Below are positions 17,896-26,687 of a DNA stretch of 64,000 nt, in pieces. Position numbers and translations under genes: made by a program. The notes beneath the pieces are model-generated. The model saw only the letters and a list, made by a program, of their open reading frames with translations. It did not search any database and had not been told where the DNA came from. Every line of letters starts with the position of its first letter. The first letter of the stretch is position 1. This stretch comes from JAKFWF01 sp963741505 (GTDB lineage Bacteria; Pseudomonadota; Alphaproteobacteria; Rhizobiales; Hyphomicrobiaceae), in contig CAVUIJ010000027.1 of the NCBI GenBank assembly GCA_963741505.1, positions 59,127 through 123,126 on the forward strand. Direction: 5' to 3'.

Positions 17896-18966
17896 TCAGC
17901 CTCCCGCCACCACCTTGTTCCAGCGCTCGACCCACTTCGAGCGTTCCGCACTCATGAAGCCGTGGTCGAGTGCGATCATGCGGGCGAGCTGGTCGTCGCT
18001 GAATTGCACCCGCGCCTTCTTTTCCGGCGACAGCAGATCCAGCATCTTCTTGTGCGAGCCGGGATAGTTGAACGCTTCCGAGAACAGCCCCTGCGCCTGC
18101 GGGTCGACCGACAGATTGACGTACTTCTCGGCCAGCTCCTTGTTCTTCGTACCCTTGGCGATGCCGGTGCCCCAGCTCACCGAGATGCCGCCTTCCTTGG
18201 GAAATACCCACTCGACCGGCTCCTTCTTGCGGTCCTGCACGGTAAAGGTCTGCGATTTGTACAGCAGGCCGATCACCGCGTCGCCGTTGGTCATCGCGTT
18301 CATGATGGAGTCGGTGTCCTTGGCGAAGATCGGTTCGAGCTTCACCAGCTTCTGGAACATCGCGAAGCCGGCCTCGGCATCGCCGGCGGGCTTGCCGTCG
18401 GCAAGGGCTCCGACCGGGATGATATAGGTGCCGATCGAATGACTGATCTCCGGCAGCACGATGCGACCCTTGAACTCGGGCCGCCACAGGTCCGCCCAGG
18501 AGGTCGGCGGCGATTTCACCTCCTTGGTGTTGTAGCAGATGCCCAAGGCCGAGAAGATGCCGAGCGCGAAGTAGGGCTGCAGCATACCTGGCAGCAGCTC
18601 GCGGATATTCGGCATGTTGGGGCTCGCCGCATCGAGCGGCTCGAGCACGCCCTGCGCGATCGCGGCCGGGAACAGGCCGTCGTGCAATTGCACGCAATCG
18701 AAGATCTGATTGCCGGCATTGACCTTGATCTTGGTGATGCGTTCGACCGGCGACGAGCCTCTGTCCTGCACCACCTTGACGCCGGTCGCGGCGGTGAACT
18801 TGCTGTCGACGCCCTTGGCCAGCGCGTCGCCCCACAACCCGCCCCAGGTCATTACCGAGATGCTTTCGGGCTTGGCCTGCGCCAATGCACGGCCGGTGAC
18901 CAGGGCTGGCGCGGAAAGCCCCGCCGCCAGAGTACCGCCAAGCCTGAGCACGTCTCTGCGTTTCAT
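17896..18966 (-). CDS. ABC transporter substrate-binding protein, spermidine/putrescine (PotD) type
   Basis: The 356-residue periplasmic receptor starts with a Tat-like leader (MKRRDVLRLGG, hydrophobic stretch, ALA cleavage near residue 29). The mature protein has a family opening (ISVMTWGGLWGDAL), the hinge-region SALGICYNTKEVKSPPTSWADLW and the late NYPGSHKKMLDLL. It heads the seven-gene minus-strand operon that continues through the FMN protein, the amidotransferase-like protein, the ATPase, both permeases and the gamma-glutamyltransferase. PotD relatives bind polyamines or other cationic or opine-like ligands; the ligand is not defined. Confidence 0.9.
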   Translation of the reverse strand: MKRRDVLRLGGTLAAGLSAPALVTGRALAQAKPESISVMTWGGLWGDALAKGVDSKFTAATGVKVVQDRGSSPVERITKIKVNAGNQIFDCVQLHDGLFPAAIAQGVLEPLDAASPNMPNIRELLPGMLQPYFALGIFSALGICYNTKEVKSPPTSWADLWRPEFKGRIVLPEISHSIGTYIIPVGALADGKPAGDAEAGFAMFQKLVKLEPIFAKDTDSIMNAMTNGDAVIGLLYKSQTFTVQDRKKEPVEWVFPKEGGISVSWGTGIAKGTKNKELAEKYVNLSVDPQAQGLFSEAFNYPGSHKKMLDLLSPEKKARVQFSDDQLARMIALDHGFMSAERSKWVERWNKVVAGG

Positions 18967-19202
18967 GTCGCGATCCTTCTGCGAAGCACATTTGCCGGCA
19001 GATGGTACTCAGGGGACGATGGCTGCACCAGAGGATAAGTGCCACTCGAATGCAGCGTCGAGGCGTCTGCAGGAGCGACTGACCATACCGTTAACGACTG
19101 CTGCCAACTTCCGTAGCCCCGCCATATCCGCATCCGCCGGAGGCACGTCGCGGCACGACCGGCGACCAAGCGATCCCGGAAGCTTTGCGTCTCGCAGAAG
19201 AC

Positions 19203-20951
19203 CTAACCTGCGCCATAAAGGAAGTTCGGCAGCCACAGCGTCATGCCGGGCCAGATGTACATGAAGAACATGCACAGGATCACGATCAGCATGTAGGGCA
19301 TCATGCCGGCGAAGATCTGGTTGAGAGTGACGTGTTTCGGCGCCACGCCCTTGAGATAGAACGCCGACATGGCGACCGGCGGCGACAGGAACGCTGCCTG
19401 CAAGTTCACGAACACCAGCGTGCCCCACAAAATCGGGTCGATGTTGAAGTGTTTGAGCAGCGGCAGGAAGATCGGCACGAAAATTACGATGATCTCGGTC
19501 CACTCCAGCGGCCAGCCCAGCACGAAGATGATCGCCTGCGACAGCAGCATGAACTGCAGCGGCGTCATGTTCAGCGCCAGCACCCACTTCTCGATCAGCG
19601 CCTGGCCGCCGAGGATCGCGAACACGCCCGAGAAGATCGCCGAGCCGACGAACAGCCAGCACACCATCGAAGTGGTCTTGGCGGTGAGAAACACGGCTTC
19701 CTTGGTCCGTTTCCAGTCAAGCGTGCGGGCCTGGAATGCCAGCAGGAAAGCACCAGCCGCGCCCACTGCCGCGGATTCTGTCGCCGTTGTAATGCCGAAC
19801 AGGATCACGGCGAGCACCACGACGGTTAAAATGCCCAGCGGCGCGATCGAGGTGGTCAACAGCTTGATCACTTCGAAGCGTTCGGCGGTCATGCGGGCGT
19901 AATAGCGCGCCATGACTACCGCCATCAGCGCGGCAATGATGCCGAACCACATGACGAACCCAGGCGGCGGCCCCCGTTCGGCGGGCGTTGCCGTCTTTGC
20001 GACCGGTGCCGAGCCGAGCTGCTGCAGCCCTTCGACCACCTGTTCGGCCACCGGCTGCTGGTGAATGACAACGAACCACCATGCCGCCCAAAGCGTGCCC
20101 GCAACAATCGTGAACGGCACCAGCGTGTAGCCGAGCGTCGCCAGCACATCGCGGTATTTCATGGCCCGGTCCCCAACCGGTATCGCCTTGGCCTTGGCCG
20201 GCGAGACCAAGGCCACAAGGGCCGCCACGAACATGTTTTGCGCGTACGCCTGCTGGAAGCGCGGCACCCAGGCCGGCACCGGCACGCGCGTCTGCTCTTC
20301 CGACAGTGGCGGCGCGATCTTCGGGCTAATCAGTGCCCAGCCGATGATATAGATGAGGTACAGGAATGAGAGGAAAAAGCCGGGGAACATCGCCGCCGCA
20401 TAAAGCTTGACCACCGATTGGCCGGCGACGGCGGCGTAGACGATGATCATCACCGACGGCGGGATCAGGATGCCGAGGGTGCCGCCGGCGGTGATGACGC
20501 CGGCCGCCAGCCGCACGTCATAGCCGGCCTTCAGCATGGGGTTGAACGCGATCACCCCCATCAGCACCACGACGGCGCCGACGAGGCCGCTGGCGATGCC
20601 CCAGAAGGTGCACACGATCAGCGTCGCAACCGCCAGCGACGCCGGCACGCGGCGGAACGCCAGCTGGATCGAGTAGAACATCTTGTCGACCAACGCGCCG
20701 CGCTCCATCACGTACCCCATCAGAACGAACAATGGGATCGAGATCAGCACGTCGTTGGTCATGGCGCCGTAGGTGCGCTGGACCATCAGATCGAAGATCT
20801 TGTTCTGGATCCATGGTTGCGCCGGATCGAAGAAGGCGATGAAGCCGAAGACGATGCCGAGCCCCATCAGGGTGAACGCGGTCGGGAAGCCCATCATGAT
20901 GACGATGACGATCAGCGTCAGCATCAGCAGGCCGAGTGCCGGATCGCTCAT
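19203..20951 (-). CDS. dctM: TRAP transporter large permease with long inserted loop (DctM family)
   Basis: The large permease of a second TRAP system. The start is the ATG at 20949-20951 (MSDPALGLLML), overlapping the dctQ stop by four bases; the longer frame to 21113 is shadow. At 582 residues it is about 150 longer than a typical DctM. The extra length lies in the middle (around residues 235-360), as a hydrophilic linker and extra membrane segments including VIHQQPVAEQVVEGLQQLGS. The standard parts are present: ISIPLFVLMGYVMERGALV, GLVGAVVVLMGVIAF, GTLGILIPPSVM and near the end NLQAAFLSPPVAMSAFYLKG. This enlarged form is seen in the so-called mannitol/chloroaromatic-type TRAP permeases. 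Confidence 0.92.
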   Translation of the reverse strand: MSDPALGLLMLTLIVIVIMMGFPTAFTLMGLGIVFGFIAFFDPAQPWIQNKIFDLMVQRTYGAMTNDVLISIPLFVLMGYVMERGALVDKMFYSIQLAFRRVPASLAVATLIVCTFWGIASGLVGAVVVLMGVIAFNPMLKAGYDVRLAAGVITAGGTLGILIPPSVMIIVYAAVAGQSVVKLYAAAMFPGFFLSFLYLIYIIGWALISPKIAPPLSEEQTRVPVPAWVPRFQQAYAQNMFVAALVALVSPAKAKAIPVGDRAMKYRDVLATLGYTLVPFTIVAGTLWAAWWFVVIHQQPVAEQVVEGLQQLGSAPVAKTATPAERGPPPGFVMWFGIIAALMAVVMARYYARMTAERFEVIKLLTTSIAPLGILTVVVLAVILFGITTATESAAVGAAGAFLLAFQARTLDWKRTKEAVFLTAKTTSMVCWLFVGSAIFSGVFAILGGQALIEKWVLALNMTPLQFMLLSQAIIFVLGWPLEWTEIIVIFVPIFLPLLKHFNIDPILWGTLVFVNLQAAFLSPPVAMSAFYLKGVAPKHVTLNQIFAGMMPYMLIVILCMFFMYIWPGMTLWLPNFLYGAG

Positions 20952-21616
20952 AGGATTTGCTCTCCCCCGCGACCACGCTGACGAGCTGCCTCGTCGATTT
21001 GCTGGGCATGTTCGATCGCCTGTTTGCGTACCTCCTCGTCGACATGCTCGCTGCCTGCGAGCTGCTCTTCGATGACGTCGATTTCCGAGACGTCTTTCAG
21101 GCGGCTCGGCCATTCGCCGGTCTTGAGGCAGACGACGCAGCGCACGATCTCGGCCACGCCCTGCAGCAGCACCAGCGCGCCGGCGATCGGGATGACGGTC
21201 TTGAAGTGGTAGACCGGCGGTCCATCAGCCGTGACGTTCGAGTGCTCGGCGATCCGCCAGGAGTCGCCGGCGTAGGAATATCCGGCATAGACCAGGGCGA
21301 GGATGCCCGGCAGGAAGAACACCACATAGAGGATAAGGTCCAGCGTCGCCTGGGTGCGTGGCTGGAACGACGAGTAGAGGAAGTCGCCGCGAACGTGGGC
21401 ATTCTGTGCCAGCGTGTAGGCGCCGCACAGCATGAACAAGGTGCCGTAGAACATGTTGCTGGCGTCGAAGATCCACGCTGTCGGCATGTTCAACAGGTAG
21501 CGCTTGAATACCTCGGCGCACACCAACAGCATCAGTCCGATGATCAGCCAAGCCGCCGCCTTGCCGACCCAGGTACTGATGCCGTCTATGGCATGCAGAA
21601 AGCGTTCGACGACCAT
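20948..21616 (-). CDS. dctQ: TRAP transporter small permease (DctQ family)
   Basis: The 222-residue small permease has four membrane segments. It contains family sequence such as PTAWIFDASNMFYGTLFMLCG and NAHVRGDFLYSSFQPRTQA. A charged C-terminal tail of about 45 residues (EEQLAGSEHVDEEVRKQAIE) extends beyond the last membrane segment, which is unusual for the smallest DctQ proteins. It sits between the receptor gene upstream and the large permease (ATGA overlap). Confidence 0.9.
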   Translation of the reverse strand: MVVERFLHAIDGISTWVGKAAAWLIIGLMLLVCAEVFKRYLLNMPTAWIFDASNMFYGTLFMLCGAYTLAQNAHVRGDFLYSSFQPRTQATLDLILYVVFFLPGILALVYAGYSYAGDSWRIAEHSNVTADGPPVYHFKTVIPIAGALVLLQGVAEIVRCVVCLKTGEWPSRLKDVSEIDVIEEQLAGSEHVDEEVRKQAIEHAQQIDEAARQRGRGGEQIL

Positions 21617-21710
21617 GTTCTTGGGGTCCGATCAATTGAGTTGGCGGGACGCACGACGAGACAGCCTCCGGCCTGCCAGGCGGAGGATGCCATCGATTGC
21701 AATTACGCCG

Positions 21711-22847
21711 TCAAGGCTTCTTTGCTACGCCCGCGGGACCGAAATAGTGGTCGTAGGCCATCTTGCGGCTGACCACCGTATCCTGCTCCCACTGCGTTGC
21801 GCGGCGCGCGAATGCCAGCTGTGATTCGAGGATTTCCTTGAACAGCGGGTTCTCGCCGGCCTTCTTGGCGACCACCGTGTCGTAAATCTCGAGCTGTTTC
21901 TTCAGGATCGCGTCCGGCGTCTTGTAGAACTTCACATTGTCCTTGGTCTGCAGCTCGATGTAGTCCTGCGAATAGCGATCGATCGCCTTCCAGGACATGT
22001 CCGACGACGCCGCTTCCACCGCATTCGCAATGATGGCCTTCATCTTGTCGGGCAGCGCGTCGAATTTCGTCTTGTTGAACGTGATCTCGAACTGCTCGGC
22101 GTTCTGGTGGTAGCTCTGCAGCATGCAGATTTTCGATACGTCGGCGAAGCCGAGCAGCCGATCGGAGGTGGCATTGTTGAACTCCGCCGCGTCGAGCAGG
22201 CCGCGGTCCATGGCCGAGACGATCTCGCCGCCGGGCAGCGCGTTGACCGCGGCGCCCATGCCTTGGAAGACGTCAATGGAAATACCGACGGTGCGGTATT
22301 TCACACCCTGGAAGTCCTCGACCTTGGCAACCGGCTTCTTGAACCAGCCGAGCGGCTGGGTCGGCATCGGGCCATAGGGGAAGGACACCACGTTGGCGCC
22401 GATCGAGGCATAGAGCTTGGCCAGCAACTCCTTGCCGCCGCCGTACTTGTGCCAGGCGAGCAGCATGTTGGCGTCCATGGCGTAGCCGGGCCCCGAGCCC
22501 CACAGCGCTAAGGCCGTCTGCTTGCCGTAGTGATAGACGAGCACGCCGTGGCCGCCGTCGAGGGTGCCTTTCGAGACCGCTTCCAGCAGGCCGAAGGCCG
22601 GCACCACGGCGCCGGCGGGAAGCACGTCGATCTTCAGGTCGCCGCCGGTCATGTCGTTGACCTTCTTGGCGAAATCGAGCGCGTATTCGTGGAAAATGTC
22701 CTTCGACGGCCAGGTGCTCTGCCAGCGCATGCTGATCGGGCCCTGGGCGCTGACGACAGTGGGCGCCGCCACCGTGGCTGCGGCGACGGCCGCTGAACGC
22801 TTGAGAAACTTCCGGCGTGACACTTCAGGTGTCTTGTTGTTCGACAT
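21711..22847 (-). CDS. TRAP transporter substrate-binding protein (TakP-like)
   Basis: The 378-residue receptor has a Tat signal (SRRKFLKRSAAVAAATV; cleavage after VSAQ). The start is the ATG at 22845-22847, with TAGGAAA upstream; an in-frame extension to 22988 has no protein character. Family signs are MRWQSTWPSKDIFHEYALDF, LPAGAVVPAFGLLEAVSKG and VKYRTVGISIDVFQGMGA. The arrangement resembles alpha-keto-acid binding TakP proteins. It serves the DctQ and enlarged DctM downstream. Confidence 0.9.
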   Translation of the reverse strand: MSNNKTPEVSRRKFLKRSAAVAAATVAAPTVVSAQGPISMRWQSTWPSKDIFHEYALDFAKKVNDMTGGDLKIDVLPAGAVVPAFGLLEAVSKGTLDGGHGVLVYHYGKQTALALWGSGPGYAMDANMLLAWHKYGGGKELLAKLYASIGANVVSFPYGPMPTQPLGWFKKPVAKVEDFQGVKYRTVGISIDVFQGMGAAVNALPGGEIVSAMDRGLLDAAEFNNATSDRLLGFADVSKICMLQSYHQNAEQFEITFNKTKFDALPDKMKAIIANAVEAASSDMSWKAIDRYSQDYIELQTKDNVKFYKTPDAILKKQLEIYDTVVAKKAGENPLFKEILESQLAFARRATQWEQDTVVSRKMAYDHYFGPAGVAKKP

Positions 22848-23076
22848 GTTTCCTACCCCTGTGACTTCGTTGGATGGCGCTCTATGGGCGGCATTGACCG
22901 GACTACTTAAGACATCGCAACCGACCGGAAGCAAGCAACTTGAACCGGAAGAATCGACGCATACCCGCTGCAACAGCTTCCAGGCCACAATCGGATTTCG
23001 AGCCTGCCAGGATCGTCGGTTTGCAGCGAGTCTCCTCCATGCAGAACATTTCAGAAACGAGAGCGCTGTGCCACCA

Positions 23077-24384
23077 TTATCGTAATTGGCCGGCTCGCTT
23101 GTCGCGCCAGCGATAATAAAGGATCGATGGCGCCAGAAACCAAGGGTTGCCGGTGTATAGCGGCCTGGTCTGGAAGCTCAGGTCGTCGATCACGGTCCGC
23201 CCGTCCGCCAGTCCCAGCACCTGTTGACCGATGCGCATGCCGAAGTAGCTGGCAGTGCCGACGCCGGCGCCACAATAGCCCATCGCGTAATACATGCCGT
23301 CGTGCCGGCCGACATGCATCAGCTCGTCGAAGGTGTAGGCGATGAAACCGCACCAGGAGTGGCTGATCCGCGTCGCCGCAAGTTCCGGGAAGATGTCAAC
23401 CATGTCGGCATGCAGCTTGGGGCCGCTAATACGCGGATCGGTCTCGTTCAGCGACACTCGGCCGCCGAACAGGATGCGGCTTCGGTCCGGTGACGCACGA
23501 TAGTAATAGACCACCTGCCGGGTATCGCTGACGATGCGATTATTCGGCATCAGGCGCGCCATCAGATCCGGCGCGATGGCCTCGGTCGCGATCATGTAGC
23601 TGCCGATCGGGATCACGCGCCGCTGCAGCCAGGGCGTCAGCTTGCCGGTATAGCCGTTGGTGGCGATTACGACCTCGCGCGCGTTGATGGTGCCGCGGGG
23701 CGACGACAGGCGGAAGCCGCCGCCATGCTTCGCAATCGCGGTGATCGGGCAGTGCGCGATGACGTCGGCACCGGCCGCGATGACACGGTCCAGCAAGCCT
23801 TGGTGGTAGCGGGCGGGGTCGACCGAGGCGTGGCCGGAAAAGACGACGCCACCATGATACACGTCGGTGCCGAGTTCGCTTCGCTGCTGCGCTCGCGGCA
23901 CCGCATGGGCCTCGACTTCGAGCCCTTTCGGCTGGTTTTCGATCCGCCGCACCAGCGCCTCGTACTGGGAGGCGTTGTGGGCAGCATGGAAGCGGCCGAC
24001 GACGCCGAAGTCACACTCGAGCTTCTCGGTCGCAACGAACGCCTTCAGCCACGCGAGCGAGTTCTGCCCCTCCTTGAGAATTGCAAACGCACGATCTGGT
24101 CCGTGGCGCCGGCTCAAGTCGTCGAAGCTCGGCTTGATGCTGGTCGATATCTGGCCGCCATTGCGCGTGCTGCAACCGAAGCCCGCCGCCTCGGCATCGA
24201 CGACGACCGTGTGCCGGCCGCCGCGGGCGATCTGTAGCGCCGCATGCAGCCCGGTATAGCCGGAGCCGATCACGACGACGTCGGCCTTCGGCGGCAGGCT
24301 GCGCTCGTGCAGCTGCGGGCGCGGCACATGATCCCACCAGTAGGGGGACATTTTGCTGTCGGCAGTGAAGAGATCGGTCGTCAC
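23077..24384 (-). CDS. DadA-family FAD oxidoreductase (gamma-glutamylputrescine oxidase-like)
   Basis: The 435-residue flavoprotein belongs to the DAO/DadA family, which oxidises amines and amino acids. It opens with YWWDHVPRPQL, a lead-in seen in PuuB/OrdL-type oxidases. Then come the FAD fold VVVIGSGYTGLHAALQIARGG, the GCSTRNGGQIS segment, and late GYCGAGVGTASYFG before RPLYTGNPWFL. PuuB oxidises gamma-glutamylputrescine; other relatives oxidise glycine or sarcosine. The neighbours (polyamine-type ABC operon, ureohydrolase, GabD-like enzyme, gamma-glutamyltransferase) make an amine substrate likely but do not prove it. It is transcribed away from the enolase-family gene. Confidence 0.85.
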   Translation of the reverse strand: MTTDLFTADSKMSPYWWDHVPRPQLHERSLPPKADVVVIGSGYTGLHAALQIARGGRHTVVVDAEAAGFGCSTRNGGQISTSIKPSFDDLSRRHGPDRAFAILKEGQNSLAWLKAFVATEKLECDFGVVGRFHAAHNASQYEALVRRIENQPKGLEVEAHAVPRAQQRSELGTDVYHGGVVFSGHASVDPARYHQGLLDRVIAAGADVIAHCPITAIAKHGGGFRLSSPRGTINAREVVIATNGYTGKLTPWLQRRVIPIGSYMIATEAIAPDLMARLMPNNRIVSDTRQVVYYYRASPDRSRILFGGRVSLNETDPRISGPKLHADMVDIFPELAATRISHSWCGFIAYTFDELMHVGRHDGMYYAMGYCGAGVGTASYFGMRIGQQVLGLADGRTVIDDLSFQTRPLYTGNPWFLAPSILYYRWRDKRAGQLR

Positions 24385-24524
24385 TTATGCTACCATGTCT
24401 TCGCCGGTCTGATCGTCGGCCACGCCACGAGTGGTATCACAATATTTCCCGAATGCACCTTATGTAGAAGCCAATTACACCGAAAGCTGCAGGCACTTTT
24501 CGGATTGGCCGGGAGCGGGCGCGC
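24385..24524. promoter_or_regulatory. Divergent promoter region
   Basis: A 140-base gap between the leftward flavoprotein gene and the rightward enolase-superfamily gene. It is visibly more AT-rich than its surroundings around 24420-24500, as expected of a promoter region. I do not see a convincing operator repeat. Confidence 0.4.
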
Positions 24525-25628
24525 ATGAAGATCAAGAGCATCGAGACATTCACCACCGAGCACGTCGGATTCGTGCGCGTCACGACCGATACCGGGCATC
24601 AAGGCTGGGGCCAGGTGTCGACCTATAACGCCGATATCACTTGTCAGATCGTTCACCGGCAAGTGGCGCCGTGGTCGCTCGGACGCGACGCTCTTGCCAT
24701 CGAGGCACTGGTCGACAGCATTCCAGAACGCGAGCACAAGTTTCCCGGCTCCTACCTGTGCCGGGCGACCTGCGGCGTTGAGACCGCGCTGTGGGATCTG
24801 CGCGGCAAGCTCGAGGGCAAGAGCGTGTGCGAGCTGATCGGCGGCAAGCCGAAGAAGCTGCGCGCCTACGCGTCATCGATGAAGCGTGACATCACGCCTA
24901 ACGACGAGGCGGCTCGCTTCCGGCGGCTGCGCGACGCGCACGGTTTCGACGCCTTCAAGTTCCGCGTCGGTGCCGAGTATGGTCACGACAAAGACGAGTG
25001 GCCGGGCCGCACCGAGGAAATCGTCCCGACCATTCGCCGCGCGTTGGGCGATGACGTCGCACTGCTGGTCGATGCCAACAGCTGCTATTCGCCAGGCCGC
25101 GCGATCGAGGTCGGCCGCCTGCTCCACGACAACGGTATCTGCCACTTCGAGGAGCCCTGCCCATACTGGGAGCTCGAGCAGACCAAGCAGGTCCGCGACG
25201 CGCTCGACATCGACGTCACTGGCGGCGAGCAGGACTGCTTCATGCCGGTCTGGCGCCACATGATCGAGATGAAGGCGGTCGACATCATCCAGCCCGACGT
25301 TTGCTACATCGGCGGCATCACGCGCACCCTTCGCGTGGCGCGGATGGGTGAGCTCGCCGGGCTGCCCTGCACGCCGCACAGCGCCAACCTCGGCATGGTG
25401 ACGCTGTTCACCATGCATGTGCTGGGCGCCATCCCCAATGCCGGCAAGTATCTCGAGTTCTCGATCGAGGAGGCCGACTACTACCCCTGGCAGTACGGCC
25501 TCTTCCGCGGCGACCCCTACCAGGTCCGAGACGGCATGGTGACGATCCCGTCGGAGCCCGGCTGGGGCGTCGAGATTGACCCGGCTTGGCTCGACAAGGC
25601 CGGCTACCGGATCAGCACACTCGACTAG
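24525..25628 (+). CDS. Enolase-superfamily enzyme (mandelate racemase/muconate lactonizing family)
   Basis: The 367-residue protein has an N-terminal capping domain and a C-terminal barrel. Catalytic elements of the mandelate racemase subgroup are visible in order: a lysine in FDAFKFRVG, metal ligands in LVDANSCY (Asp), HFEEPCP (Glu) and GGEQ (Glu), the Asp of IQPDVCYIGG, the His of TPHSANLG and the Glu of LEFSIEE. The second position of the KxK pair is arginine. Such enzymes remove a proton next to a carboxylate, often to dehydrate sugar acids or isomerise amino-acid derivatives. The substrate is unknown. It is followed 68 bases later by the ureohydrolase gene in the same direction. Confidence 0.9.
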   Translation: MKIKSIETFTTEHVGFVRVTTDTGHQGWGQVSTYNADITCQIVHRQVAPWSLGRDALAIEALVDSIPEREHKFPGSYLCRATCGVETALWDLRGKLEGKSVCELIGGKPKKLRAYASSMKRDITPNDEAARFRRLRDAHGFDAFKFRVGAEYGHDKDEWPGRTEEIVPTIRRALGDDVALLVDANSCYSPGRAIEVGRLLHDNGICHFEEPCPYWELEQTKQVRDALDIDVTGGEQDCFMPVWRHMIEMKAVDIIQPDVCYIGGITRTLRVARMGELAGLPCTPHSANLGMVTLFTMHVLGAIPNAGKYLEFSIEEADYYPWQYGLFRGDPYQVRDGMVTIPSEPGWGVEIDPAWLDKAGYRISTLD

Positions 25629-25696
25629 GTTGCCACATCTTGCCGCGACCGATTACGGTCCATCGTGGTTTCCAGATCGGACATGGAGCGCTCCCC

Positions 25697-26656
25697 GTGG
25701 CTTCTAAGCGCGGCACCAAGTCGAACGAGACGAGCCCGCTGTTCACCAGGCCGCCGACGTGGCTCGGCGCCCCCTTCGATACGCCAACCGCCGCGACCAG
25801 GGCGGCGATCATCGGCATCCCCTTCGACTGCGGCACCCATCCGAACCGGATCGGTGCGCGCATGGGGCCGGCCGCCATCCGTGAGCAGTCGACGCAGCTT
25901 CGCCGCTATGACCCCCGCAGCAATCTCGACGTGGTCGCGAGCCTCGGGCTGATCGATTGCGGCGATGTGCCGGTGACTGCGAGCCTGATCGAGGAATCGT
26001 TCGCCGCCATCGAGGCGGCGGTGGCCGCGGTCACCGCCAAGGGCACGATCGCCGTGACGATGGGCGGCGATGGCGCCGTGACGCTGCCGCAGGTGCGGGC
26101 GCTGGCACGACAGCACAAGGATCTGTGCATCGTCCACATCGATGCCCACACCGACGCCTATCCGATCCAGGGCTACAATACCGCGACCGGCTTTCGCCAC
26201 ATGGCGCAGGAAGGGCTGATCGATGCCAAGCGCTCGTTCCAGATCGGCATGCGCGGGGCGACCATGGTGCCGGGTGTCTTCGAATTCTGCCGCGAACTCG
26301 GCTACAACCTCATCACCATGACGCAACTGCGCGAGCTCGGCTACGAGGCCGTGGCCGAGCGCGTTCTCGGCACGATCGGCGATCGCCCGGTCTACCTTTG
26401 CTACGACATGGACTTCTTCGATCCGTCCGTCGCCCCCGGCGTGTGCACGCCGACCTGGGGCGGCTGCCAGGCGCACGAAGGCCTGGCTTTCCTCGAAATG
26501 CTGCAGCCGCTCGACACCCGGCTGCTCGACGTCAATACGGTGAGCCCGCCGCACGATACCGGTGGCATGACGGCGTTCCTCGCCGCCACGCTGATGTGGA
26601 CCTTCCTGGCCGGTTTGGCCGTGAAGCAGAATGCGACCGCCGGTGGCAGGCGCTAA
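25697..26656 (+). CDS. Ureohydrolase (agmatinase/arginase family) with altered metal site
   Basis: The family uses two manganese (sometimes nickel) ions to split a guanidino group into urea and an amine. From a GTG start at 25697 the protein is 319 residues; the start is my choice because homology-like sequence begins shortly after it. Metal ligands are visible in DAHTD (Asp149, His151, Asp153) and DMDFFDP (Asp237, Asp239). The usual GGDHS motif reads GGDGAV: Gly126 takes the place of the histidine that binds the first metal. FRHMAQEGLID fits agmatinase-type enzymes. It follows the enolase-family gene and converges on a GabD-like gene. The true substrate may differ from agmatine. Confidence 0.88.
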   Translation: MASKRGTKSNETSPLFTRPPTWLGAPFDTPTAATRAAIIGIPFDCGTHPNRIGARMGPAAIREQSTQLRRYDPRSNLDVVASLGLIDCGDVPVTASLIEESFAAIEAAVAAVTAKGTIAVTMGGDGAVTLPQVRALARQHKDLCIVHIDAHTDAYPIQGYNTATGFRHMAQEGLIDAKRSFQIGMRGATMVPGVFEFCRELGYNLITMTQLRELGYEAVAERVLGTIGDRPVYLCYDMDFFDPSVAPGVCTPTWGGCQAHEGLAFLEMLQPLDTRLLDVNTVSPPHDTGGMTAFLAATLMWTFLAGLAVKQNATAGGRR

Positions 26657-26658
26657 TT

Positions 26659-26676
26659 GCCCGGCCGCCCCCGGGC
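26659..26676. terminator. Possible shared hairpin between convergent genes
   Basis: GCCCGG and CCGGGC form a 6-bp GC stem with a 6-base loop in the 31-base gap between the convergent ureohydrolase and GabD-like genes. There is no T-run, so this is a weak terminator call. Confidence 0.3.
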
Positions 26677-26687
26677 GCGCCAACCGG

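Noticed and set aside
25586..25696. An earlier start for the ureohydrolase
   Set aside because: The extra residues would overlap the preceding gene by more than 40 bases and have no family similarity. The GTG at 25697 lies just before the conserved region.
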